Origin: Clostridia bacterium
GTDB lineage: Bacteria; Bacillota; Clostridia; Oscillospirales; CAG-382
Length of the DNA stretch: 14,013 nt
Direction of reading: 5' to 3'
Assembly (NCBI GenBank): GCA_017560285.1
Contig: JAFYOG010000129.1
Span: forward strand, 1 to 14,013
Positions 1 to 5,179 of the stretch are shown piece by piece. The notes beneath the pieces are model-generated. The model saw only the letters and a program-made list of their open reading frames with translations, did not search any database and was not told the DNA's origin. The position numbers and the translations under genes were made by a program. Each line of letters opens with the position of its first letter. Position 1 is the first letter of the stretch.

Positions 1-141
1 AAGCCATTCCCAGGCTTCCTTACACTTTTCTACCAGCCACTCGAAAGCCTTAGCCAAACCGTTCATAATGGCGTTAGCCAGCGGCTTTATAGCTTCCCAG
101 ACTTTATCGACGATCTGCCGGAAGCCCTCGCAGTTATTGTA
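1..141. repeat. Left copy of the exact 141-bp end overlap of a circular sequence
   Basis: Bases 1-141 are identical to 13873-14013. The repeat sits inside the tape measure gene and preserves its frame (141 = 47 codons), so it is a linearisation overlap of a circle, not a gene duplication. The length of 141 matches a k-mer size used by common metagenome assemblers (inference). Confidence 0.95.
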
Positions 142-1212
142 TGCCGCGATAATGGCTGTAACCAGTGCACCGATAGCCGTAATAATTAAGCCTATCGGGT
201 TCATAGTCAGTACCAGGTTTAGGATCTTTTGTACGCCCGTCCATACCGTAGTAGCCGCGGTTACTACCTTTTGCGCAGCTGCCGCCGCCAGGGTTGCTAC
301 TTTGTTTTTAACAAACGCCGCGGTAGATACTGCAAACGCTTTAGCGCTGGCGTATAAGGTTGTCGATAGGGTTTTAATACCGCCTACCAGTGTGGTAATG
401 CTGGCCAGTGCCTGCGTAGACTGCGCCGCGATAGTAACAAACGGCAAAGCGCCATTTACCAGGCCGCCGATTTGCTCTTTAATATCGCCTAATCGGTTAG
501 CTAACTGCTGCTGCTTTCCGCTTTCGGTCTGCGCTAATTGGGCGTTCATATTACCCACGTTATTAGTAATAACCTGGGCCAGCATAGCCGCGCGCTCGCT
601 TTCGGTTCCGTATTTCAGTACCTTTTCCTCGGCTTCGTCGAAAGTAATACCCACGCGTGTAAGCGCTGAGGTTTGGCCCTGCATTACTTTACCCATCAAG
701 TTACCCACAGTAATAGCGTCCTGGGTTGTAGCGTTTAATCCCTTTTGCTGCGCTAACAAATTATTCATAGCCGGCAGCAAAGTTTCCAGGCTCGCTTTTT
801 CATTCAAAAACGTAGCAATTTGCTGCGCTCCCGATAGCTGCACTTCGTCGCCGATAACGCCTAATTCCTGCTGCGCGCTGGCCAGCTCCTTAATACTCTG
901 TATCTCGGCTTCGGTGGCGCCCATTCGCTGGGTCATAACAGTAGCTAACCTGGTTTCGTTTACTTCCTGGACGGCGTACGCGTTGGCCAGATTTTGCATA
1001 CCAGACTGTAGCTGGTTAAAACTGCGCTGCGCAGCGTCTATGCCGGTGGCCAGCGCTGCGAAATTTATAACGTTACCCTTTAGCTGCTGCGCTTCGGTAA
1101 CGGTTGAGGTTATAACCTTTTTTAAGCCCTCGGCGTCGTTGGCCAGATCCTTAAAACCTTTGCCGTCGCTATCCAGCCTAAAGGTTATAGATATTGTGCT
1201 TTTTCCTGCCAT
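1..1212 (-). CDS. Tail tape measure protein, N-terminal half (gene continues across the circular join at 12649-14013)
   Basis: This is the first 404 codons of a tape measure gene, starting at ATG 1212-1210 (MAGKSTISITFRLDSDG). The frame is still open at base 1 and continues in phase at 13872, so the whole protein is 811 aa. Tape measure proteins fill the growing tail tube and set tail length; at the usual roughly 0.15 nm per residue this one would fit a tail near 120 nm (inference). The half is Ala/Gln/Thr-rich and helical, with many alternatives of the type AQQELG and LAQTESGKQQQLANRLG. Residues about 330-357 form one hydrophobic, membrane-type segment (NPIGLIITAIGALVTAII), common in this family. 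The gene follows a probable tail assembly chaperone, the usual neighbour, and is followed 6 nt later by the portal gene, which is not usual. The plus-strand open frame over this stretch is a shadow. Family call is strong; tail type is unknown. Confidence 0.88.
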   Translation of the reverse strand, partial: MAGKSTISITFRLDSDGKGFKDLANDAEGLKKVITSTVTEAQQLKGNVINFAALATGIDAAQRSFNQLQSGMQNLANAYAVQEVNETRLATVMTQRMGATEAEIQSIKELASAQQELGVIGDEVQLSGAQQIATFLNEKASLETLLPAMNNLLAQQKGLNATTQDAITVGNLMGKVMQGQTSALTRVGITFDEAEEKVLKYGTESERAAMLAQVITNNVGNMNAQLAQTESGKQQQLANRLGDIKEQIGGLVNGALPFVTIAAQSTQALASITTLVGGIKTLSTTLYASAKAFAVSTAAFVKNKVATLAAAAAQKVVTAATTVWTGVQKILNLVLTMNPIGLIITAIGALVTAIIAAYNNCEGFRQIVDKVWEAIKPLANAIMNGLAKAFEWLVEKCKEAWEWL

Positions 1213-1233
1213 ATTCTTTTAGCTTTTACGAAT

Positions 1234-1279
1234 AACCGCACTAAAGTACCGCAGTAATTTGCGTTACCTCAGTGCGGTT
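1234..1279 (-). other. Inverted repeat in the chaperone to tape measure gap
   Basis: AACCGCACT (1234-1242) and AGTGCGGTT (1271-1279) are perfect 9-bp complements around a 28-nt loop. The loop carries a further near copy of the arm (ACTGCGGT on the minus strand), so an alternative pairing is possible. No T-tract follows on the minus strand, so it is unlikely to be a simple terminator. It occupies most of the 91-nt gap between the chaperone gene and the tape measure start and could influence tape measure translation or mRNA stability; this role is inferred. Confidence 0.5.
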
Positions 1280-1303
1280 TATTGATCTGTTTTTCTTTGT
1301 GCT

Positions 1304-1591
1304 TTAGGCTTCGTTGCCGGCGTTTATTTCTGCCTGCAAATTTCTAAACCAGCTGTTTAGATCTTCTGGGCAAATAGCGTCTGCAAATGCCATAAAGTCC
1401 AGATTAAAATCTATACCGTCCGCTGCTGAGGCCGACGCTACACAGCAATACAGATATTTACACATATCCGTAAAATTGTTTTCAAGCTGTGTAATATCCT
1501 TATTTGCGATCTCTCTAAAACGGATCATAGCGCCCATAGTAGGACGGCAGGGATATGATACCCCGTTAATAATTACTTCAATCTTTGCCAT
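1304..1591 (-). CDS. Probable phage tail assembly chaperone (95 aa)
   Basis: A 95-aa protein beginning MAKIEVIINGVSYPCRPTMG, a short beta-type N-terminus followed by a helical, acidic body (KDITQLENNFTDMCKYLYCC; AFADAICPEDLNSWFRNLQ). Size, composition and position just upstream of the tape measure gene fit the tail assembly chaperones that keep the tape measure soluble during tail assembly. I saw no convincing slippery heptamer at its end for the classic G/GT frameshift: the -1 frame adds only about 13-15 codons and the +1 frame about 10. The start codon lies about 40 nt downstream of a strong terminator (1627-1662), so the gene probably opens a new transcription unit with the tape measure, portal and 97-aa genes. 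Assignment rests on position and style rather than a catalytic motif. Confidence 0.6.
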   Translation of the reverse strand: MAKIEVIINGVSYPCRPTMGAMIRFREIANKDITQLENNFTDMCKYLYCCVASASAADGIDFNLDFMAFADAICPEDLNSWFRNLQAEINAGNEA

Positions 1592-1602
1592 ACTGTTTAC
1601 TT

Positions 1603-1616
1603 TATTATGTTTAACA
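1603..1616 (-). promoter_or_regulatory. Upstream motif shared with gene 3993-4343, at the same distance from the ATG
   Basis: Plus-strand TATTATGTTTAACA lies with 11 nt between it and the ATG at 1591. TATAATGTTTAACA lies with 11 nt between it and the ATG at 4343. The two agree at 13 of 14 bases with identical spacing. The motif contains the near-palindrome TGTTTAACA. It may be a leader, promoter or regulator site shared by two late transcripts (inference). Confidence 0.45.
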
Positions 1617-1626
1617 TATAATTCTT

Positions 1627-1662
1627 AAAAACCGCTGCGCGTGTGAGTTCTGCGCGCAGCGG
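1627..1662 (-). terminator. Strong intrinsic terminator after the protease unit
   Basis: CCGCTGCGCG (1632-1641) and CGCGCAGCGG (1653-1662) form a perfect 10-bp GC-rich stem with an 11-nt loop. Read on the minus strand the stem is followed by TTTTT at 1631-1627, the form of a rho-independent terminator. It separates the protease gene from the chaperone/tape measure/portal unit. Confidence 0.85.
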
Positions 1663-1665
1663 GCA

Positions 1666-1701
1666 GGCGTCGTACCTTTAAGGCGACGACAATACGACGC
1701 C
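1666..1701 (-). other. Second hairpin directly 5' of the terminator
   Basis: GGCGTCGTA (1666-1674) and TACGACGCC (1693-1701) are perfect 9-bp complements with an 18-nt loop that itself contains GGCGACGAC, allowing alternative pairings with the left arm. On the minus strand this hairpin is transcribed just before the terminator. It could protect the 3' end of the protease transcript, be part of an attenuator, or be a protein-binding DNA site. No function is shown. Confidence 0.5.
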
Positions 1702-1742
1702 GTTTAATCTCTGTATAAAATCCCTTTGCTGCATAGAAGCTA

Positions 1743-2474
1743 TTATAGCCCGTATTTTGCCTTTTTTCTCATTTCTGCTACTTGAAAATCCGCAGTTTTT
1801 CGCCTATTTCTGCACTTAATTTCGATAGTTTTGCCCATTATAGGCGTATTAGCAGCCTGGCGCATTTCCTCTACAGCTCTCATTACTCGTGCTTCGTTGG
1901 CCGCTTCTTGCGCTCGCGCATTACAGTTAGTATCTGGGTACGCAGGATCCGCAGCCAGGGTAAAATCATAGATACCGGTAATAACTTTTACGGTGTAGGT
2001 AACTATCGTTTTGCCCTTTACAATTTTCACGCTGCGCGAGACAAAAGCATTATCGTAATAATGGGTAGTAAACATAAAACTACAGCCGGCAATATCGCCA
2101 CGTCTTACCAGCTCTAACGCTTTGTCGCCGTCTACAGTCTTAGGCGCTTCAAACTCAAAGTATACGCCCTTATCGTCCACGCTGTAAGTTAGTGTACCTT
2201 TCCCGTTCTTGCTGCGTGCTAAAATCAAATGTCTATCGTGAAACATCGTCATTTTAATATCGCAGCTATCCAGGAGCTTTTTAGTAACCGCGCCGCGGGC
2301 TATAACCTCGTACGCTTCTTCGTTACCGTCGCTGTAAAGTTTTGCAGACGGGGTATTAAACAAAATAGCATAACCGGTAATAGTACGGCTTTCAGCCTGG
2401 CCGTTTTCATTCTCACGTATTCGCAGATCCGTTACGGTGTGCAATACTCTTTTTATCGGTTCTTCTTTCTTCAT
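1743..2474 (-). CDS. HK97-type prohead protease (peptidase S78 family), 243 aa
   Basis: The protein matches the head-maturation protease family that cleaves capsid and scaffold regions inside the procapsid. The N-terminus holds RTITGYAILFN (residues 30-40), the usual opening strand. The likely catalytic His is H79 in MFHDRHLILAR, and the likely nucleophile is S132 in RRGDIAGCSFMF. The segment IYDFTLAADPAYPDT (168-182) corresponds to the conserved strand carrying the third catalytic acid, here probably D170 where HK97 has Glu. A basic C-terminal tail follows (RNRRKTADFQVAEMRKKAKYG). Length is normal for the family. Its usual substrate, a major capsid protein, is not encoded anywhere in the window, so it would have to act on a helper's capsid or be a relic. 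The gene ends about 80 nt before a strong terminator. Confidence 0.88.
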   Translation of the reverse strand: MKKEEPIKRVLHTVTDLRIRENENGQAESRTITGYAILFNTPSAKLYSDGNEEAYEVIARGAVTKKLLDSCDIKMTMFHDRHLILARSKNGKGTLTYSVDDKGVYFEFEAPKTVDGDKALELVRRGDIAGCSFMFTTHYYDNAFVSRSVKIVKGKTIVTYTVKVITGIYDFTLAADPAYPDTNCNARAQEAANEARVMRAVEEMRQAANTPIMGKTIEIKCRNRRKTADFQVAEMRKKAKYGL

Positions 2475-2543
2475 ATTCTCAGCAGGGTTATATTTACCTA
2501 TTTCCGTTTATAACTTGCTTTATTATTCTACGGCTGCTTTTGC

Positions 2544-2918
2544 TTATTCGGGTTGTACCGGATCCGCTTCTACTGGTTCCGGCTTAGCGGGGCCGTCGTC
2601 CGCTTCTCCTGCTGCGCCGTTAATCATATTAACAGTGCAATCGCTAAGGGCCTTAACTGTTACCAAACCGCGCGAAATTTCGGTTAGCGCTTCTTTATTT
2701 CGCATAGCTTCGGTTAAACCGTTAATCGCGTCCTTTGCTGCGTTTTCACTCTCAAAAGTTAATCGAAGCCTATCAAAATACAGCCTATTACCTATTACGT
2801 GGATTGATTTTACCGCGTTAATGTTTAGGAATAATTCGCGATTACGTTCTATGTAGCCGTTAATATTTAGCCCTTCTCTTTTATATTCGCCGTCTGGCGC
2901 AATTATTTTTACAAACAT
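2544..2918 (-). CDS. Uncharacterised protein with acidic Pro-rich tail (124 aa)
   Basis: I do not recognise the family. Residues 1-35 look like short beta strands (MFVKIIAPDGEYKREGLNING), the middle has a strand-strand-helix pattern (SIHVIGNRLYFDRLRLTF, then SENAAKDAINGLTEAM), and the last 25 residues are acidic and Pro-rich (PAKPEPVEADPVQPE) and probably disordered. No signal peptide or membrane segment is visible. It sits 69 nt upstream of the protease gene and 29 nt downstream of the 96-aa gene, in the same orientation, so it is probably co-transcribed with the head protease. A small virion, head-completion or regulatory protein is possible, but nothing in the sequence decides this. Confidence 0.72.
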   Translation of the reverse strand: MFVKIIAPDGEYKREGLNINGYIERNRELFLNINAVKSIHVIGNRLYFDRLRLTFESENAAKDAINGLTEAMRNKEALTEISRGLVTVKALSDCTVNMINGAAGEADDGPAKPEPVEADPVQPE

Positions 2919-2947
2919 TGTTATTCGTTTTACTGGGTTATACTTCT

Positions 2948-3238
2948 TTAGTTTTTAACTGTTTCTGTGTACAAAGCTGCTATTTCGTCCCAGGGGATAG
3001 CAGCGGCGTAGTGTTTCGTACTGATTACTAAACCTGCGTCGTGTGCTTCAAAAACTTTATTAGTAGTAGCACAGTCGCTATCTGGTTTATAGCGTATTAC
3101 TGCGATTTTGTAGCTGTCGCCGTGTTTGGTTTTTACTAATATCGCCTGGGCGTTGTCGGTAGTAAGTCTACACTCCAGACTCACAACTGAATTTACTTCC
3201 ACGGCTACAAAAAGATCTTCAAATACTATTTTGTCCAT
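2948..3238 (-). CDS. Uncharacterised small protein (96 aa)
   Basis: The family is not recognised. The protein is mostly predicted beta strand (MDKIVFEDLFVAVEVNSVVSLE; QAILVKTKHGDSYKIAVIRY) with a short C-terminal helix (IPWDEIAALYTETVKN). No signal peptide, membrane segment, Cys pair or catalytic motif is obvious. It lies between the 207-aa gene (via a 30-codon coupled micro-ORF ending 20 nt before this ATG) and the 124-aa gene, on the same strand, so it belongs to the block that ends with the prohead protease. Size and fold type would suit a small head- or tail-completion protein or a helper-interference protein; this is only inferred. Confidence 0.7.
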   Translation of the reverse strand: MDKIVFEDLFVAVEVNSVVSLECRLTTDNAQAILVKTKHGDSYKIAVIRYKPDSDCATTNKVFEAHDAGLVISTKHYAAAIPWDEIAALYTETVKN

Positions 3239-3258
3239 TTTTCAAAATATTTATCCGT

Positions 3259-3351
3259 TTATACTCCATTTTGCCAAAAGTTCCGCAAATCCAAAAAATT
3301 GCTCGCGTTCTCGCGAGGGTTGGGGCGAGGTTTAACGGGGTATACCCCCAT
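3259..3351 (-). CDS. Coupled 30-residue micro-ORF, or -1 frameshift extension of the 207-aa gene
   Basis: The ATG (3351-3349) overlaps the TAA stop of the upstream gene as TAATG, in the -1 frame, and the stop lies at 3261-3259. The product starts MGVYPVKPRPNPREN and ends NFWQNGV, giving 30 aa with a sensible composition. The upstream gene ends in a run of seven T (GTG TTT TTT TAA), a possible slippery site: a -1 slip there would join this peptide to the 207-aa protein. Just past the ATG there is a perfect GGGGTATACCCC palindrome (3337-3348), which could act as a stimulator. Whether it is translated alone, as a fusion or not at all cannot be told from sequence. Confidence 0.4.
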   Translation of the reverse strand: MGVYPVKPRPNPRENASNFLDLRNFWQNGV

Positions 3352-3974
3352 TAAAAAAACACCCCCCGGTTTACGTTTCGGATCTCGTCCAGTGCGCGCG
3401 GGTCTATATTATCTTTAATATGCAGCTGCCCGTCGTCGCCAAAGTAAAACAAGTAAAAGAAAACATCGCGCGTTAAAAAACCTTTGCAGGCTTCGTTAAG
3501 GTTTTTAACTGCCTTTTCTATATCTCTGTATAGTTTTGCGTTTTCTCCGGTTGCGTATTTCTTTTGGCTTTCCGCGAATTTTTGTTCGTCAATTTCCAAC
3601 AAACCGGAAGCGTTAAACCTGCCATACTTTTTAATGCCTGCTGTTCCGTTTACCTCGCTGCTTGATATTCCGCCAAACTTGTACTGCTCACAAATAGCGT
3701 CTAACGTTAAACGGATATTGTTTTCTGCAAAAGTCTTAAGAACCTCGTTGCGGCCTGCTTCCGGGTGCTCTTCGTAATAACGTTCTGTGTACACTTCCTT
3801 TAATTTGTCGTAGCCACCTGCTGCAATGTCTACAACTGTTTCCACGTCTGCCGACAATCCCAAAGCAAAAAGCGTAGGCATCGTAGAATTATTTATACGT
3901 CGGATCTTATCGTACATAGATAGACGGGCTATAAAACCGTCGCTTTGTCCAATTAAAATTTTTTCTTCTTTCAT
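3351..3974 (-). CDS. Uncharacterised mainly helical protein (207 aa)
   Basis: I do not recognise the family. The protein is soluble and mainly helical, with charged segments (GYDKLKEVYTERYYEEHPEA; KKYATGENAKLYRDIEKAVK) and a Gly/Ser-rich middle (FGGISSSEVNGTAGIKKYG). No Walker motif, zinc ligands, signal peptide or membrane segment is seen. It is not a recognisable major capsid protein. Its ATG lies 18 nt after the stop of the 116-aa gene, and its stop TAA overlaps the start of a micro-ORF as TAATG. The last codons before the stop are GTG TTT TTT, a homopolymer that could allow a -1 slip. It is the largest unknown gene in the block leading to the protease. Confidence 0.75.
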   Translation of the reverse strand: MKEEKILIGQSDGFIARLSMYDKIRRINNSTMPTLFALGLSADVETVVDIAAGGYDKLKEVYTERYYEEHPEAGRNEVLKTFAENNIRLTLDAICEQYKFGGISSSEVNGTAGIKKYGRFNASGLLEIDEQKFAESQKKYATGENAKLYRDIEKAVKNLNEACKGFLTRDVFFYLFYFGDDGQLHIKDNIDPRALDEIRNVNRGVFF

Positions 3975-3992
3975 TGTATTGTCTGTTAATAG

Positions 3993-4343
3993 TTACTGTT
4001 CTAAAAGATATTTGCAAAGCTTTTCGTTCTGCTTTCCCTCGTCTGTTTCTGCGTACCAGTTTAGAAATACTTTATCAGCGAAGAATACGCGGCGGCCGGA
4101 ATAGCTTATATAATCCACAGTCTTAATTTCGCGCGGATAAAAGCCGCATTTCAACATATCGCCCAATCGGGCAAAATTGACAATCTCCCCAATAGTCATA
4201 CTTTTAATGCCAGCTTTGCGCATTTCTGGTATAACACATTCATTTAAATACTGAATGTCTGCGGCTATTTCGCAAAGTTTCTCAGCTCCATTTTCGCAAC
4301 CTGGACGCGCAAAAACTAACATTAAGTGGTCTAATTTATTCAT
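3993..4343 (-). CDS. Uncharacterised protein (116 aa)
   Basis: No family is recognised. The protein starts MNKLDHLMLVFARPGCENGA and is helical in its first 70 residues (EKLCEIAADIQYLNECVIPEMRKA; SMTIGEIVNFARLGDML), followed by a more basic part (PREIKTVDYISYSGRRVFF) and a short acidic helix at the end. The mixed alpha/beta content and basic patch would allow nucleic-acid or protein binding, but no defined motif is present. It begins 6 nt after a 25-residue micro-ORF and ends 18 nt before the 207-aa gene, so all are probably in one transcript. Its start shares the upstream motif described at 4355-4368. Confidence 0.72.
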   Translation of the reverse strand: MNKLDHLMLVFARPGCENGAEKLCEIAADIQYLNECVIPEMRKAGIKSMTIGEIVNFARLGDMLKCGFYPREIKTVDYISYSGRRVFFADKVFLNWYAETDEGKQNEKLCKYLLEQ

Positions 4344-4349
4344 ACGTTT

Positions 4350-4427
4350 TTATCTATAATGTTTAACAGTCTCTACTATACGGTTAAAACCTTGTTTTGG
4401 GTACCAGCATAAAAAGGTAATAACCAT
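4350..4427 (-). CDS. Possible coupled micro-ORF (25 aa)
   Basis: The ATG at 4427-4425 comes one base after the TAA of the upstream gene (TAAAATG), and the stop at 4352-4350 comes 6 nt before the next ATG at 4343, so the reading frame fills an otherwise empty gap exactly. The product is MVITFLCWYPKQGFNRIVET plus five residues, hydrophobic at the start and basic at the end. Tight packing on both sides suggests translational coupling; it could equally be a leader that passes ribosomes to the next gene. No homologue is recognised. Confidence 0.4.
   Translation of the reverse strand: MVITFLCWYPKQGFNRIVETVKHYR
4355..4368 (-). promoter_or_regulatory. Upstream motif shared with gene 1304-1591
   Basis: Plus-strand TATAATGTTTAACA, 11 nt from the ATG at 4343, matches 13 of 14 bases of the motif at 1603-1616, which is also 11 nt from its ATG. 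It overlaps the end of the candidate micro-ORF at 4350-4427. Confidence 0.4.
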
Positions 4428-4428
4428 T

Positions 4429-4836
4429 TTAACCCTCAAAATCGTATAGGCTAATACCTATATCGTCGCTGTTTTCGGCCAGATCCTCTGCGTCGTCGCT
4501 TGGATCTTCCAGGCTGTCGGCATTGTCGCCAGCTGCTGGCCTGGGCTTGCGCTGCTGTACGTTGTCCGGATTGCGTCGCTGGTGTCGTCGGTACATTATA
4601 TCCGGCTGGGGCGTTGGCTCCCAGTTTTCAAACTCGGCGAACATTTGTTTTATCAAATCCTCAGTCCGTTCTAAGCGGCGGCCCTTGTTTTGTTCGGCGT
4701 TGTTTACTCGCTCCACAAATACACTGAGCAGGGCCGTACATATTTCGCACAGATTAACAAACCCGTAGTCCTTGCAGATACGCTGTAACTCGTCGTGGAA
4801 TACCGGCGTTATTGATACGTTTATACGGTGGCGCAT
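4429..4836 (-). CDS. Possible ribbon-helix-helix DNA-binding protein with acidic tail (135 aa)
   Basis: The first 45 residues (RHRINVSITPVFHDELQRIC, then KDYGFVNLCEICTALLSVFV) read as one strand followed by two helices, the pattern of ribbon-helix-helix (Arc/CopG-like) DNA-binding domains. The rest is low in complexity: a basic, Gln/Pro-rich linker (RRHQRRNPDNVQQRKPRP) and a strongly acidic C-terminus (SLEDPSDDAEDLAENSDDIG). It is the first gene downstream of the origin-like region. Two TGTAAAC elements lie 21-42 nt upstream of its ATG, so it may bind near the origin, regulate its own promoter, or start the block that ends with the protease. The domain call is by pattern only; no catalytic residue confirms it. 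Confidence 0.6.
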   Translation of the reverse strand: MRHRINVSITPVFHDELQRICKDYGFVNLCEICTALLSVFVERVNNAEQNKGRRLERTEDLIKQMFAEFENWEPTPQPDIMYRRHQRRNPDNVQQRKPRPAAGDNADSLEDPSDDAEDLAENSDDIGISLYDFEG

Positions 4837-4856
4837 ACGATTACTATTTTGCTGTT

Positions 4857-5172
4857 TGTAAACTAAAACTGTGTAAACTCTATTTTCCTATATTACTATA
4901 CTGTTACGCGTATGTATGCTTTTTGTACACTGTAATACCATATTTTTATATATTACGATAAAACTATATAGCTATATAGATATTTTAAGTTTACATAGTT
5001 TACATATATATAATTATCTATAAATCAGTTTTTTAGCTGTAAACTTATTTGTAAACTTACTTGTAGACGTTTACGGCTTGGTTTACATTTGCTTTTTTTC
5101 TTGGTTCGTTCGTTGGTTGGTTGCTTGTAAACTCAGCCGTTTTTTGGGTTTACATTTCGTGGTACGTTTACA
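4857..5172. other. Candidate replication origin: TGTAAAC iterons around an A/T-rich core
   Basis: Eleven exact GTAAAC/GTTTAC hexamers occur in about 315 bp: GTAAAC at 4858, 4873, 5039, 5051, 5127 and GTTTAC at 4989, 4998, 5069, 5081, 5148, 5166; ten of them extend to TGTAAAC. They flank and interrupt a very A/T-rich stretch (4879-5038) that contains the perfect 16-bp palindrome CTATATAGCTATATAG (4964-4979). The cluster starts 8 nt beyond the stop of the primase-VapE gene. In SaPI/PICI satellites the Rep helicase binds short iterons beside an A/T-rich core next to its own gene; the layout here is the same, so an origin is the best reading (inference). A short GGTT/CGTT run (about 5102-5123) lies inside the cluster. 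This accounts for the 343-bp gene-free stretch 4837-5179. Confidence 0.72.
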
Positions 5173-5179
5173 GCTCTTT

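Noticed and set aside
1..141. True terminal repeat of a linear phage genome
   Set aside because: The repeat lies within one gene and keeps its frame, which fits an assembly overlap on a circle; natural terminal repeats normally do not split a structural gene this way.
68..1222. Long plus-strand open frame (384 codons)
   Set aside because: It is the antisense shadow of the tape measure gene; its product is low-complexity Ser/Cys/Ala-rich, and the minus frame has clear family motifs and continues across the join.
1213..1330. Programmed -1 frameshift extending the tail chaperone, as in lambda G/GT
   Set aside because: No slippery heptamer is present near the end, and the alternative frames stop after about 10-15 codons.
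3351..3974. 207-aa protein as the missing major capsid protein
   Set aside because: It is short and mainly helical, has no recognisable capsid signature, and is separated from the protease by two other genes.
5098..5126. GGTT/CGTT short tandem run as a CRISPR or satellite repeat
   Set aside because: Units are 4 bases, few and imperfect, with no spacers; it is at most part of the origin-like region.
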